34,819 nucleotides of DNA, taken from NCBI RefSeq assembly GCF_900113705.1, contig NZ_FOQI01000027.1, forward strand, positions 1 through 34,819, in the 5' to 3' direction. The stretch's first letter is position 1. Each line of letters begins with the position of its first letter. Of this stretch, positions 22,284 through 32,640 are shown piece after piece. Under the pieces are notes generated by a model. That model made no database searches and was not told the DNA's origin. It saw only the letters and a list, made by a program, of their open reading frames with translations. The stretch is from Collimonas sp. OK307. Its GTDB lineage: Bacteria > Pseudomonadota > Gammaproteobacteria > Burkholderiales > Burkholderiaceae_D. The position numbers and the translations under genes are program-made.

Positions 22284-23390
22284 TCAATCGATCATGCGGC
22301 GCAATTCGAAGAAACCCCGCGCCAGCGATTGTCCATTTATCAGGATTTCGACCTCATGCCGGCCCGGGTAGTGCACTCGGGTGGTGAAATCACGAATGCT
22401 TTGGCTACGTTCGATGGACACCCGTTGCGCGCCTTCCAGAGTCAATTCCTTGAGTTTGAATACCTTTGCCGCAGTGGCGCCTGATTTTTTCACGTAGTGC
22501 ATCTTGTAGTCGATCACCAGCCGCTGACTCGCCGTAGATTTCGACGCCAGATCGAATGACAGCGTTACGCGCTCACCCAAGGTAACCTGGCGCGGCGTTA
22601 CCGCAAACTTGCTGATCTTCACCTCGGGCGCACCGCCGGCGCCAATCATCGCCAGTGCACGTTGATTACCGGCCTTGATCAAGGAACGCAGCGCATGCCT
22701 GGCGATCCAGGCGGTCTGCGGATTGTAGAGCGCCCAGGTCGCAAGCCGCTCCAGTACCCAGTCCGGATCGGATTTGGTCACGTCGTTAAGATGATTGGCA
22801 ACGGATTTGCGCACGTACAGGCTGGAGTCGGTACGCAGGTTTTCAAGGATCGGCGCCGCCAGCATAGGATTATCCAGGATTGCGTCGAGCCGGAACGACC
22901 ATGGCAGGCGCGGGCGGCAACCTTCGCTGGCGAGGCGGCGCACGGCGTCGCTATCGTCGCGCGACCAGACTTCCATGATGGCTAGCGCGCGTTCCGGATC
23001 CCGGCGCAAGAATTCGCGCACCGCGAACTCTGACGAACCGAAGCTGGTGAAATACTTGAGTGCGTCCATCGACCAGTCGAAGTCGTCCAGGCCATATTGG
23101 CCGACATAATCGGGCAGGACCAGCGTCGCGAAGCCGTGATCTATACCCGGCGCGAGTGTATGCAGGATCTTGACCGCCTTGCGGTAATCCGCCGGGAGGG
23201 TTGCATGCAAAGCTTCAGTCATGCGGCGCAGGCGTTGCATCAGGGTTAGCTGGTCGAGTCCGTCCAGCGCAATCTTGAGAAAGCGCTTGGCGTCGAATGT
23301 CGGATAGATCGCGGCCACATCAAGCGCCACGCTACGGAACCGGCGCTTGTCAAAGATTTCTTTCAGTGCGGTGTTCTCGGTGGTTGTCAT
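22284..23390 (-). CDS. alkC: AlkC-like DNA glycosylase with HEAT-like repeats and C-terminal Ig-like domain
   Basis: A 368-residue protein. Residues about 1-265 form an alkylation-repair HEAT-like repeat array (SEFAVREFLRRDPERALAIMEVWSRDDSDAVRRLASEGCRPRLPW and VRKSVANHLNDVTKSDPDWVLERLATW are the family's characteristic helices). Residues about 270-368 (EVKISKFAVTPRQVTLGERVTLSFDL to the end) look like a beta-sandwich, as in the AlkC form that carries an Ig-like DNA-binding domain. These enzymes excise alkylated purines such as 3-methyladenine without base flipping. It is a single gene on the minus strand, 113 bp upstream of the phosphoribosyltransferase gene. The domain-2 fold is inferred from pattern only. 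Confidence 0.82.
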   Translation of the reverse strand: MTTTENTALKEIFDKRRFRSVALDVAAIYPTFDAKRFLKIALDGLDQLTLMQRLRRMTEALHATLPADYRKAVKILHTLAPGIDHGFATLVLPDYVGQYGLDDFDWSMDALKYFTSFGSSEFAVREFLRRDPERALAIMEVWSRDDSDAVRRLASEGCRPRLPWSFRLDAILDNPMLAAPILENLRTDSSLYVRKSVANHLNDVTKSDPDWVLERLATWALYNPQTAWIARHALRSLIKAGNQRALAMIGAGGAPEVKISKFAVTPRQVTLGERVTLSFDLASKSTASQRLVIDYKMHYVKKSGATAAKVFKLKELTLEGAQRVSIERSQSIRDFTTRVHYPGRHEVEILINGQSLARGFFELRRMID

Positions 23391-23470
23391 TGTTGTATTT
23401 TTTGCAAATTCCGAATATTTAAAAGATAAAGCTTAACTGCTTCTGCTGTCGGTTTCTGTCAGGAGCGAAA

Positions 23471-24979
23471 ATGCATAACAGGCGTGGCCAGCTCAAAAAA
23501 CAACTGGCTGTCATCACGCAGTCATCTAATGTACCGACAATCGGCGGAGTTAAAACTCAAATCCAAATCGCCATGCGCCACTTAGACACCTGCGTCACTT
23601 CCCGTCCACTCTTGATCCTGACGCAGCTCGCTGCGGCTGCGGCGTTGGCCGCCTGTGGCGGCGGGGGCGGTGGCGACAGCAACCTGGCGACAGCCAAATT
23701 CCAGACACTGGATGGTACGATGCCGCTGGTGATCGGGCATCGCGGGCTACCAGGATTGTATCCGGAAGAGACACAGCCATCCTATGAAGGTGCGGCCGAC
23801 GCCGGCGCCGATTCGCTGGAAGAAGATCTTCATTTGACCAAGGACTGCGTGCTGGTGGCCCGCCACAATCCCTGGCTTAGCGACAACACGAATATAGCCA
23901 CTGTGGCCCTGACCAATGCCACGGTAGCAGCACGTAAACGTACGGTGCCAGGCACTTTGGTAAACGTCAGCTACTCGCTCGCAACCTATGGCGGCCCGGC
24001 ACAATATCTGACCGACCTGACAGATCCTAACGATCCGAAATCGGTATTGAAATCGCTCGTGGTGGATGGTGAGGATCACACTGGGGACTGGTCGATTACC
24101 GACTTCACCGTCGCCGAGCTGAAACAATGGATCGGCGGCACCACCTACGATGCACGTGATCAGCGGCCGACGGCGCTGAACGGAAAATATCCAATCTTGA
24201 CGATGCAAGAGATCATCGATATCGCCAAGGCCAAGAGCGCGGCCAGCGGCAGGACCATTTCAATCTATCCCGAATCGAAGAATCCGTACTGGAACAATGC
24301 GCAGGCAATTGCCAACGGTTGTGGCACCGGCAAGCACCCGTTTGAAGATGCGATCATTAAACTCATCAAAGACAACAACCTGAACAGCAAGAGCGCGCCG
24401 ATCTATGTACAGAGCTTCGATCCCGCCAGCTTGAAGTACATGCGGTCAGCCGGCCTTAATACGAAGATGGTGCAACTGGTGGATGGCAACGATGTCAACT
24501 ACAAGACTGGCGAGATGATTTACCAGACTAACGATGTCTATAACTTTGTCGATGGCCGCCCATACAGTTGGACTGTGGCTGGCGACGGTCGTTATTTCGG
24601 CGCCATGCTGACGCCGGCCGGACTGGCCGAAGTCAAGACCTATGCCGATGGCATCGGCCCTTGGAAACCGCAGGTCATGGCGCTTACCATTTCACCGTTC
24701 AAAGCAACCAACGTCGATGGCACGCCGTACACCGGCTCGCTGGCCGACGTCAACACGGTGACGCCAACCAGCCTCATCGCCGATGCACACAAGGCCGGCT
24801 TGTTCGTACATTCCTATACTTTCCGCAATGAGCAGAAATATCTGGCCGGTATCTACAAGGGCGATCCGACTGCAGAGTTCCTGACGTTCTTCCGGGCCGG
24901 CATTGACGGTGTGTTCACCGATTTCGCTAACACCGGGGTGGCGGCACGCGCTGCTTATATCAAGGAAGCTCGCCAATGA
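23471..24979 (+). CDS. Glycerophosphodiester phosphodiesterase, predicted lipoprotein
   Basis: A 502-residue periplasmic phosphodiesterase that would hydrolyse glycerophosphodiesters to glycerol-3-phosphate and an alcohol. The TIM-barrel signature is clear: IGHRG (H90, R91), PEETQPSYEGAADAGADSLEEDLHLTKD and the general acid/base region VARHNPWLSD. Later come IYPESKNP, YVQSFDP and GVFTDF. LAAC followed by a Gly stretch is a lipobox, so the mature protein is probably lipid-anchored. The ATG at 23471 has CAGGAG before it but gives a signal peptide with an unusually long N-region; an ATG at 23573 gives a normal one but lacks a ribosome site. A single gene, convergent with the CPBP protease. Confidence 0.88.
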   Translation: MHNRRGQLKKQLAVITQSSNVPTIGGVKTQIQIAMRHLDTCVTSRPLLILTQLAAAAALAACGGGGGGDSNLATAKFQTLDGTMPLVIGHRGLPGLYPEETQPSYEGAADAGADSLEEDLHLTKDCVLVARHNPWLSDNTNIATVALTNATVAARKRTVPGTLVNVSYSLATYGGPAQYLTDLTDPNDPKSVLKSLVVDGEDHTGDWSITDFTVAELKQWIGGTTYDARDQRPTALNGKYPILTMQEIIDIAKAKSAASGRTISIYPESKNPYWNNAQAIANGCGTGKHPFEDAIIKLIKDNNLNSKSAPIYVQSFDPASLKYMRSAGLNTKMVQLVDGNDVNYKTGEMIYQTNDVYNFVDGRPYSWTVAGDGRYFGAMLTPAGLAEVKTYADGIGPWKPQVMALTISPFKATNVDGTPYTGSLADVNTVTPTSLIADAHKAGLFVHSYTFRNEQKYLAGIYKGDPTAEFLTFFRAGIDGVFTDFANTGVAARAAYIKEARQ

Positions 24980-24999
24980 AGTACTGGTTATTTTCAGTA

Positions 25000-25779
25000 T
25001 TAAGCCCAGGCCGTTGAAAGCAGCATCACCGCAGCCACTTCCAGCAGGTCGCCGACGCCGTGAGCGATCATTGGCGCCAGCAGGCTGCGCGAACGCTCCA
25101 TCAACCAGACGTAAGTCAGTCCAAAGGCGAAAGCGTAGAGTTGCTGGGCGATTGCCTGAAACAGCGGGTCGCTAAAGAAGCTGCCGTAGTGCGCCGCGCC
25201 AAACAGCAGGCTGACGATAACGCCGGCGACCGGAATTTCGAACTGGCCCAGCCGTACGCGTCCGGGCACCAGCACCGTCAGCATGCCCACCAGCACGCCG
25301 CGGAAGATGATCTCCTCATTGGGGCCTGCGGCGAACATCACGGCCAGCCATCCCGGTATGCCGACCGCCGTCATTTCATAATCATGTTTGGGCGCCGTGT
25401 GACTGATAAGTTGCGGCCAATAATCGGCCACCAGCATGATCGCGGCCATGCCGACGCCGATCAGCAGAGCCAGGCCGACATAACTGCGGACCGGCGGCCA
25501 GCGCAGGTTGGAATCCGCTTGCGGCAACCAGCGTCGCATCAGCAGGATGGCCGCAAGGCCCACAGTGATCTGGAACAACTCCGCTAGCCCGACAAATGCC
25601 CAGATCTGATGATGAAAAAAATCGGCCTCGCGCTTGAACAGCCAGCGTGCGCCTTCGCGGGCAGGCCACAGCATGGCTTGCATCAGGATGGCGGCCAGGA
25701 CAATCGGCCAGAGGCGGAACCGGAATCCGGTAATCTGGAATAGCGGGCGGCCAGGGGCCAAGGCAGTGGTATCGGTCAT
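25000..25779 (-). CDS. CPBP-family intramembrane metalloprotease (CAAX protease-like)
   Basis: A 259-residue membrane protein with several hydrophobic helices and the CPBP motifs in order: EEIIFRG (E155, E156, R160), FGAAH (H197) and HGVGD (H240, D244). These are the glutamates and histidines thought to bind the catalytic metal. Function and substrate vary in this family. The start at 25779 is chosen over an in-frame ATG 108 bp upstream, which would add a polar extension ahead of the first helix; neither start has a strong ribosome site. The gene is divergent from the fucose operon and ends 20 bp from the phosphodiesterase gene. Confidence 0.85.
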   Translation of the reverse strand: MTDTTALAPGRPLFQITGFRFRLWPIVLAAILMQAMLWPAREGARWLFKREADFFHHQIWAFVGLAELFQITVGLAAILLMRRWLPQADSNLRWPPVRSYVGLALLIGVGMAAIMLVADYWPQLISHTAPKHDYEMTAVGIPGWLAVMFAAGPNEEIIFRGVLVGMLTVLVPGRVRLGQFEIPVAGVIVSLLFGAAHYGSFFSDPLFQAIAQQLYAFAFGLTYVWLMERSRSLLAPMIAHGVGDLLEVAAVMLLSTAWA

Positions 25780-25894
25780 GGTAGCGGATCCGGATCGGTT
25801 AGCACCTATGGGGACGGTTGTGCCGTCACTATTTGACGTGTATTGTGACACAACATTGCTCAAAAGTAATTCTGTGAGGGCTCGCAATTATGTA

Positions 25895-25941
25895 TTGCAA
25901 AGCCGAAATTTAACTATTATTATTGGTCCAACCAATGGACC
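25895..25941 (+). promoter_or_regulatory. Fucose-operon promoter with overlapping FadR/GntR-type operator
   Basis: TTGCAA (25895-25900), 17 bases and TATTAT (25918-25923) form a good sigma-70 promoter. The predicted start, near 25930, lies inside TTGGT-CCA-ACCAA (25923-25935), which matches the TGGT-N3-ACCA pattern of FadR-subfamily GntR regulators. A second palindrome, GGTCCA-ACCAA-TGGACC (25925-25941), overlaps it. This is a classic repressor position. No GntR gene is in the window. Confidence 0.7.
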
Positions 25942-26004
25942 TATGGACCGATCTCTGGCAGAGATCATTCAGGTTCCAGATAAAATAATTTGGAGACAGC
26001 TGCA

Positions 26005-26769
26005 ATGAGACTACAAGGAAAGCGCATTTTGGTAACGGCGGCCGGGCAAGGCATAGGGCGCGCCAGCGCCTTGATGTTTGCCAAAGAGGGCGCGCAGGTA
26101 TTGGCCACCGATATCAACCAGAGCACATTGGACGAAACCGCCGCGCTTGCCCGCGCTGCCGGCGGTGCACTGACCACACAGCACCTGGATGTCACCGACA
26201 CCGAGGCGGTGGCAGCGCTGGCGCAATCAGGCGCGCATTTCGACGTGCTGTTCAATTGCGCAGGTTATGTCCATCACGGCAGCATCCTGGATTGCTCGGA
26301 ACGGGACTGGAAGTTTTCGTGGGATATCAACGTCTCCTCCATGTACCGCATGATTCGCGCGCTGTTGCCGGGAATGCTGGCGCAGGGCGGCGGTTCCATC
26401 ATCAATATGGCGTCGGCTGCGTCAAGCGTCAAAGGCGTACCCAACCGTTTCGCATACGGCACGACCAAGGCTGCGGTGATCGGCCTGACCAAGGCAGTAG
26501 CTGCGGATTTCGTCACCCTGGGCATCAGATGCAATGCGATATGTCCCGGCACCGTGGAATCGCCTTCATTGGAAGCGCGGATCAAGGAGCAGGCACGTCA
26601 GCAAGGTGTGGATATTGCCGAAGTCCGGGCCGCGTTCGTCGCCCGCCAGCCGATGGGAAGAGTCGGCAAGGCCGAAGAAATCGCCGCCTTGGCGCTCTAC
26701 CTGGCTTCCGATGAGTCGGCCTTTACCACCGGCGCCATCCATCTTGTCGATGGCGGCTGGTCGAACTGA
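26005..26769 (+). CDS. SDR-family 2-keto-3-deoxy-L-fuconate dehydrogenase
   Basis: A 254-residue NAD-dependent short-chain dehydrogenase that would oxidise 2-keto-3-deoxy-L-fuconate to the 2,4-diketo acid. The nucleotide-binding motif is TAAGQGIG (residues 11-18), with Ala replacing the usual second Gly, a variant also found in the BDH2/KDF-dehydrogenase group. NCAGYVHHG, INMASAAS and FAYGTTKAA supply the Asn, Ser, Tyr and Lys of the active site. GGAG lies about nine bases before the ATG. First gene of the operon; its role is fixed mainly by the FucD-like and hydrolase genes that follow. Confidence 0.82.
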   Translation: MRLQGKRILVTAAGQGIGRASALMFAKEGAQVLATDINQSTLDETAALARAAGGALTTQHLDVTDTEAVAALAQSGAHFDVLFNCAGYVHHGSILDCSERDWKFSWDINVSSMYRMIRALLPGMLAQGGGSIINMASAASSVKGVPNRFAYGTTKAAVIGLTKAVAADFVTLGIRCNAICPGTVESPSLEARIKEQARQQGVDIAEVRAAFVARQPMGRVGKAEEIAALALYLASDESAFTTGAIHLVDGGWSN

Positions 26770-26816
26770 CACCCATCTAATCTGAACACGACTTCGTTAA
26801 CTGTGAAAGCTAATCT

Positions 26817-27671
26817 ATGAAATTGTTGAGATACGGCCATAAAGGCCAGGAAAAACCAGGCGTACTGGATGCACAAGGACGTGTGCGCGATTTGTCTGGT
26901 GTGATCGCGGATATTGCCGGTCGCCATCTGCTACCGCAAGAACTGGACAAGTTGCGCGGCTTGAATTTGGACAGCCTGCCGCTGGTCGCAGGAACACCGC
27001 AGAAAGACCTGCGTCTGGGGCCATGCGTGGGCGCCGTCGGCAAATTTATCTGCATCGGCTTGAATTATTCCGATCACGCTGCCGAATCCGGCATGGACGT
27101 GCCGGCGGAGCCGGTGGTGTTCAATAAATGGACCAGCGCCATCTGCGGCCCGGACGACGATGTCGAAATTCCACGTGGTTCCTTGAAGACCGATTGGGAA
27201 GTGGAACTAGGCGTGGTGATCGGCACCGGCGGGCGCTATATCGATGAAGCCGATGCGCTCAAGCATGTCGCCGGCTATTGCGTCATCAACGACGTATCCG
27301 AGCGGAAATACCAGCTCGAACTGGGCGGCACCTGGGACAAGGGCAAGGGCTGCGATACCTTCGGTCCGCTCGGACCGTGGCTGGTAACCGCCGACGAAGT
27401 GGCGGATCCGCACGCACTCAACCTGTGGCTGGAAGTGGACGGCCATCGCTATCAGAACGGCAATACCTCAACCATGGTGTTCCAGGTTCCGGCGCTGGTC
27501 AGTTATCTGAGCCGCTTCATGAGTTTGCAGCCGGGCGATGTGATTTCTACCGGGACGCCGCCAGGTGTCGGCCTCGGGCAAAAACCGCCGGTCTATCTGC
27601 GCGCGGGCCAGGTGATGCGACTCGGGATTGACGGCCTGGGCGAACAACGCCAACGCACCATCTCACTTTGA
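26817..27671 (+). CDS. FAH-family hydrolase, probable 2,4-diketo-3-deoxy-L-fuconate hydrolase
   Basis: A 284-residue fumarylacetoacetase-family enzyme expected to split the 2,4-diketo acid to pyruvate and L-lactate. The metal site appears as E128 and E130 (WEVELGVVIG) with D159 (VINDVSER). FICIGLNYSDHAAESGMDVPAEPVVFNKW and GDVISTGTPPGVGLGQKPP are hallmark FAH segments. It lies 47 bp after the keto-deoxy-fuconate dehydrogenase gene and 21 bp before the dehydratase gene. The same family serves L-rhamnose and pentose versions of the pathway, so the exact acid follows from its partners. Confidence 0.85.
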   Translation: MKLLRYGHKGQEKPGVLDAQGRVRDLSGVIADIAGRHLLPQELDKLRGLNLDSLPLVAGTPQKDLRLGPCVGAVGKFICIGLNYSDHAAESGMDVPAEPVVFNKWTSAICGPDDDVEIPRGSLKTDWEVELGVVIGTGGRYIDEADALKHVAGYCVINDVSERKYQLELGGTWDKGKGCDTFGPLGPWLVTADEVADPHALNLWLEVDGHRYQNGNTSTMVFQVPALVSYLSRFMSLQPGDVISTGTPPGVGLGQKPPVYLRAGQVMRLGIDGLGEQRQRTISL

Positions 27672-27692
27672 ACCGGAAAAAAGAGAAACACG

Positions 27693-28970
27693 ATGACCAC
27701 AATTCGATCGATACGCGTACTGGATGTGCGGTTCCCGACTTCGCAAATGCTGGACGGATCAGATGCGATGAATCCGGATCCGGACTACTCCGCCGCCTAC
27801 GTCATTCTGGAAACCGACAAGCCAGGCCTGGAAGGCCATGGCCTGACTTTCACCATCGGTCGCGGCAATGAAATCTGCTGTGCCGCGATCAAGGCGATGG
27901 AACATCTGGTGATCGGCTTGAAGCTGGAATGGATCAGCGAAGACATGGGCCGCTTTTGGCGCCATATCACCTCCGATAGCCAATTGCGCTGGATCGGTCC
28001 CGATAAAGGGGCGATCCACCTGGCCACCGGCGCGGTGGTGAATGCAGTCTGGGATTTGTGGGCCAAGGCCGAAGGCAAGCCATTGTGGCAGCTGGTGACC
28101 GACATGTCTCCCGAGGAATTGGTGCGCGCGATCGATTTCCGCTACCTGACCGACTGCATCACGCCAGAAGAAGCGCTGGCCTTGCTGCGCGAGCAGGCGC
28201 CGGGCAAGGCTGAACGGATTCGTTCACTGAAGGAAAACGGTTATCCGTGTTACACCACCTCCGCCGGCTGGCTGGGTTACGAGGACGAGAAATTGCGCAG
28301 GCTGTGCAAGGAAGCAGTCGACAGCGGCTTCAACCACATCAAGCTGAAGGTCGGGCGCGACCTGGCGGACGACATTCGCCGCGTCACCATCGCCCGCGAG
28401 GTGATCGGCCAGGAACGGCACCTGATGATCGACGCCAACCAGGTCTGGGAAGTGGACCAGGCGATCGACTGGGTCAAGCAGCTGGCCTTTGCCAAGCCCT
28501 GGTTTATCGAAGAACCTACCAGCCCGGACGACGTTGAAGGACATCGGAAAATCCGCGAAGGTATCGGCGCGGTCAAGGTTGCCACTGGCGAGATGTGCCA
28601 GAACCGGATCATCTTCAAGCAATTCATCATGCGTGGCGCGATCGATGTGGTGCAGATCGATTCCTGCCGGCTTGGCGGCGTCAATGAAATCCTGGCGGTG
28701 CTGCTGATGGCTGCAAAATACAAATTACCGGTATGTCCGCATGCCGGCGGCGTCGGCTTGTGCGAATATGTGCAGCATCTGTCGATGATCGATTACGTCT
28801 GCATTTCGGGCAGCATGGATGGGCGCGTGACCGAATACGTCGATCATCTGCATGAACATTTTGTCGATCCCTGCGTCATACGGAACGCCAGCTACATGCC
28901 GCCGACCGCGCCGGGATTTTCGATTACGATGAAACCGGAATCGCTGCAGCAATACCGGTTTCGTGGCTAA
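27693..28970 (+). CDS. L-fuconate dehydratase (enolase superfamily)
   Basis: A 425-residue dehydratase of the mandelate racemase subgroup. It would remove water from L-fuconate to give 2-keto-3-deoxy-L-fuconate. Catalytic K217-x-K219 (IKLKVG), metal ligands D247 (MIDANQVW), E273 (FIEEP) and E300 (ATGEMCQNR), and the base H350 (CPHAGGVGLCEY) are all in place. The numbering is within one residue of the Xanthomonas FucD Lys220/His351 pattern as I recall it. The N-terminal capping domain begins RVLDVRFPTSQMLDGSDAMNPDPDYSAAYV, also FucD-like. This gene is the strongest evidence that the operon handles L-fucose or a close C6/C5 relative. Confidence 0.88.
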   Translation: MTTIRSIRVLDVRFPTSQMLDGSDAMNPDPDYSAAYVILETDKPGLEGHGLTFTIGRGNEICCAAIKAMEHLVIGLKLEWISEDMGRFWRHITSDSQLRWIGPDKGAIHLATGAVVNAVWDLWAKAEGKPLWQLVTDMSPEELVRAIDFRYLTDCITPEEALALLREQAPGKAERIRSLKENGYPCYTTSAGWLGYEDEKLRRLCKEAVDSGFNHIKLKVGRDLADDIRRVTIAREVIGQERHLMIDANQVWEVDQAIDWVKQLAFAKPWFIEEPTSPDDVEGHRKIREGIGAVKVATGEMCQNRIIFKQFIMRGAIDVVQIDSCRLGGVNEILAVLLMAAKYKLPVCPHAGGVGLCEYVQHLSMIDYVCISGSMDGRVTEYVDHLHEHFVDPCVIRNASYMPPTAPGFSITMKPESLQQYRFRG

Positions 28971-29050
28971 CTGACACAATGGCCGGCGATCCAGGCCGGT
29001 ATCTGGAAATTGCCGGCAGTTGGTCTATAAAGAGTAAGTGCAAATAATAA

Positions 29051-29857
<807 letters not shown>

Positions 29858-29874
29858 ATGCAATGAGAGTAGAC

Positions 29875-31452
29875 ATGCCGCAATCAGAAAATTCCGGAGA
29901 CGACAGCCAGGTTCACGCAGCTGACTCGGTGTCGCCGCCGGCATCGGAAACCATTATTTCCCTGGAAAATGTCACCAAGCGTTTCCCCGGCGTGCTGGCG
30001 CTCGACAACTGCAGGTTCGATCTGCGGCGTGGAGAAGTCCACGCGCTCATGGGTGAAAACGGCGCCGGAAAATCGACGCTGATGAAGGTATTGGCGGGGG
30101 TGTATCCGAAGGACAGCGGCGAAATCCGTATCGAAGGACTTCCGGTTGAGATTCCTACGCCGCGTGCCGCCCAAATGCTGGGTATCGGCATCATTCACCA
30201 GGAACTCAACCTGATGAATCACCTGACTGCAGCCCAGAATATATTCATCGGCCGCGAGCCGCGTGGCCGCTATGGACTGTTTCTTGACGAAGATGCATTG
30301 AACCGGCAAACCAAGGCGATCTTCGAGCGCATGCGCCTGGATCTGGATCCGGGCACACTGGTGAGCGAACTTACGGTGGCCAAGCAGCAAATGGTGGAGA
30401 TTGCCAAAGCCCTGTCATTCGATTCGCGCGTACTCATCATGGATGAGCCCACGGCGGCGTTGAACAACGCTGAAATCGAGGATCTGTTCCGCATCATCCG
30501 GCAATTGCAGTCGCATGGCGTCGGCATCATTTACATCTCGCACAAGATGGATGAGTTGCGGCAGATCTCGAATCGCGTCACGGTCATGCGCGACGGCCAG
30601 TACATCGCGACCGTTCCTACCGCCACCACCTCCATGGAGACGATCATCGGCATGATGGTGGGGCGCCAGCTCGACAACAGTGGATCGGAAATTCCCGATA
30701 CCTCGGGCAACGACATCGTATTGCAGGTAAAAGGGCTGGAACGGGGCGTAACTATCAAGGATGTGAGTTTTACGCTGCGCAAAGGTGAAATCCTGGGCTT
30801 TGCCGGTTTGATGGGCGCCGGGCGCACCGAAGTGGCGCGCGCGATTTTCGGCGCCGACCGCCTTGATGCCGGAGAGATCCTGGTGCACGGCGCCAAGGTA
30901 TCGATCAAATCGCCCAGGGATGCGGTGGCGCATGGCATCGGCTATCTGTCGGAGGACCGCAAGCACTTCGGCCTGGCCACCGGGCTTGATGTCAAGACCA
31001 ACGTCGCCTTATCCAGCATGAACAGCTTCCTCAAACAAGGCTTGTTCCTGGATCAGGCCGCGATTCACGATACGGCCCAGGGATATGTCCGGAAACTCGG
31101 CATCAAGACACCATCAGTCGATCAGCCGGTACGACTGCTGTCCGGCGGCAACCAGCAGAAGATCGTGATTGCCAAATGGCTGCTGCGGGATTGCGACATC
31201 CTGTTCTTCGACGAGCCCACGCGCGGCATCGACGTTGGCGCCAAGAGCGAAATCTACAAGCTGCTCAACACCCTGGCAGAGCAAGGAAAAGCGATTGTCA
31301 TGATCTCTTCCGAACTACCTGAAGTGCTGCGCATGAGTCATCGCATCCTGGTCATGTGCGAGGGCCGCATCACCGGCGAACTCGCCGCGGCCGAAGCTTC
31401 GCAGGAAAAGATCATGCAGCTGGCGACTCAGCGCGAAGCTGCGGTAGCCTGA
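29875..31452 (+). CDS. Sugar ABC transporter ATP-binding protein (RbsA/MglA/XylG type)
   Basis: A 525-residue double ATPase that powers sugar import. The first half has Walker [10 protein letters not shown], the signature region [10 protein letters not shown] and Walker [12 protein letters not shown]. The second half has a degenerate Walker A ([10 protein letters not shown]) but an intact LSGGNQQK signature and [12 protein letters not shown], the usual asymmetry of this family. The ATG at 29875 is chosen for the GAGAG before it; one at 29863 is in frame. It starts 17 bp after the sugar dehydrogenase stop and is followed by the permease gene 26 bp later. Confidence 0.93.
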   Translation: MPQSENSGDDSQVHAADSVSPPASETIISLENVTKRFPGVLALDNCRFDLRRGEVHALMGENGAGKSTLMKVLAGVYPKDSGEIRIEGLPVEIPTPRAAQMLGIGIIHQELNLMNHLTAAQNIFIGREPRGRYGLFLDEDALNRQTKAIFERMRLDLDPGTLVSELTVAKQQMVEIAKALSFDSRVLIMDEPTAALNNAEIEDLFRIIRQLQSHGVGIIYISHKMDELRQISNRVTVMRDGQYIATVPTATTSMETIIGMMVGRQLDNSGSEIPDTSGNDIVLQVKGLERGVTIKDVSFTLRKGEILGFAGLMGAGRTEVARAIFGADRLDAGEILVHGAKVSIKSPRDAVAHGIGYLSEDRKHFGLATGLDVKTNVALSSMNSFLKQGLFLDQAAIHDTAQGYVRKLGIKTPSVDQPVRLLSGGNQQKIVIAKWLLRDCDILFFDEPTRGIDVGAKSEIYKLLNTLAEQGKAIVMISSELPEVLRMSHRILVMCEGRITGELAAAEASQEKIMQLATQREAAVA

Positions 31453-31478
31453 ATCGATACCCGAATAACTCACATTCA

Positions 31479-32531
31479 ATGAAGACGAACATGGCACATA
31501 TCCAGAATCCCCTGTCGCAAGTAAAGCCGCCCATCGGCGGGCAGGGCGCACTCGCCGCTCTCAAGGCAAAGATATTCCATCCGGCCACGCGCCAGAAGCT
31601 GCTGGCGTTTGCCAGCCTGCTGGTATTGCTGGTGTTTTTCAGTTTTGCCTCGCCCAATTTCCTGCAGGTCGACAATCTGGTGAGCATCCTGCAATCCACC
31701 GCCGTCAACGGCGTGCTGGCGATTGCCTGCACTTTCGTCATCATCACCGCCGGCATTGATTTGTCGGTAGGCACATTGATGACCTTCTGTGCGGTGATGG
31801 CCGGGGTATTTCTTACTTACTGGGGAATGCCGATCTACGTCGGGATTGTCGCCGCAATTGTCTTCGGCGCGTTGTGCGGCTGGATTTCCGGTGTGCTGGT
31901 GGCCAAGTTCAAGATTCCTCCCTTCATCGCGACGCTGGGCATGATGATGCTGCTCAAGGGCCTGTCGCTGGTGATTTCCGGCACCAAGCCGATTTATTTC
32001 AATGACACGCCGGGATTTTCGAGCATCTCGCAGGATTCGCTGATCGGTAACCTGATTCCTGCCTTGCCGATTCCCAATGCCGTGCTGATCCTGTTCCTGG
32101 TGGCGATTGCGGCGGGCATCGTGCTCAACAAAACCATATTCGGCCGCTATACCTTCGCCTTGGGCAGCAACGAAGAAGCGCTACGCCTGTCGGGTGTGAA
32201 TGTCGATTTCTGGAAGGTTGCCGTGTACACCTTCAGCGGCGCAATCTGCGGCATTGCGGGGCTGCTGATTGCATCGCGCCTGAATTCGGCGCAGCCGGCT
32301 TTGGGGCAAGGTTACGAGCTGGATGCGATTGCCGCGGTAGTCATCGGCGGAACCTCGCTGTCGGGCGGCACCGGCACCGTGCTCGGCACGATCATCGGCG
32401 CCTTCATCATGAGCGTGCTGATCAACGGCTTGCGCATGATGTCCGTCGCCCAGGAATGGCAAACCGTGGTGACCGGCATCATCATCATCCTGGCGGTCTA
32501 CATGGATATCCTGCGTCGCCGTCGTCAATGA
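31479..32531 (+). CDS. Sugar ABC transporter permease (RbsC type)
   Basis: A 350-residue inner-membrane permease with about ten hydrophobic helices and the family signatures [18 protein letters not shown] and [33 protein letters not shown]. The N-terminal 40 residues are polar and cytoplasmic. The ATG at 31479 lies 26 bp after the ATPase gene; a second ATG at 31491 is an alternative with GAAG before it. It forms the membrane channel for the sugar delivered by the binding protein encoded next. Confidence 0.92.
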   Translation: MKTNMAHIQNPLSQVKPPIGGQGALAALKAKIFHPATRQKLLAFASLLVLLVFFSFASPNFLQVDNLVSILQSTAVNGVLAIACTFVIITAGIDLSVGTLMTFCAVMAGVFLTYWGMPIYVGIVAAIVFGALCGWISGVLVAKFKIPPFIATLGMMMLLKGLSLVISGTKPIYFNDTPGFSSISQDSLIGNLIPALPIPNAVLILFLVAIAAGIVLNKTIFGRYTFALGSNEEALRLSGVNVDFWKVAVYTFSGAICGIAGLLIASRLNSAQPALGQGYELDAIAAVVIGGTSLSGGTGTVLGTIIGAFIMSVLINGLRMMSVAQEWQTVVTGIIIILAVYMDILRRRRQ

Positions 32532-32640
32532 AACAGGGACAAATAAGGTTCGAATAAGGTTAAAGGTTCTGTACGTGTACATGAAGTTCAGGGCATAGGC
32601 GTCACCGCCCACCGTTTTATAACCAAAAAGGAGACTTGAA

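Noticed and set aside
29863-31452. Degenerate Walker A in the second half of the sugar ATPase as a sign of gene decay
   Set aside because: This asymmetry is normal for RbsA/MglA/XylG-type double ATPases; the rest of the second half is intact.
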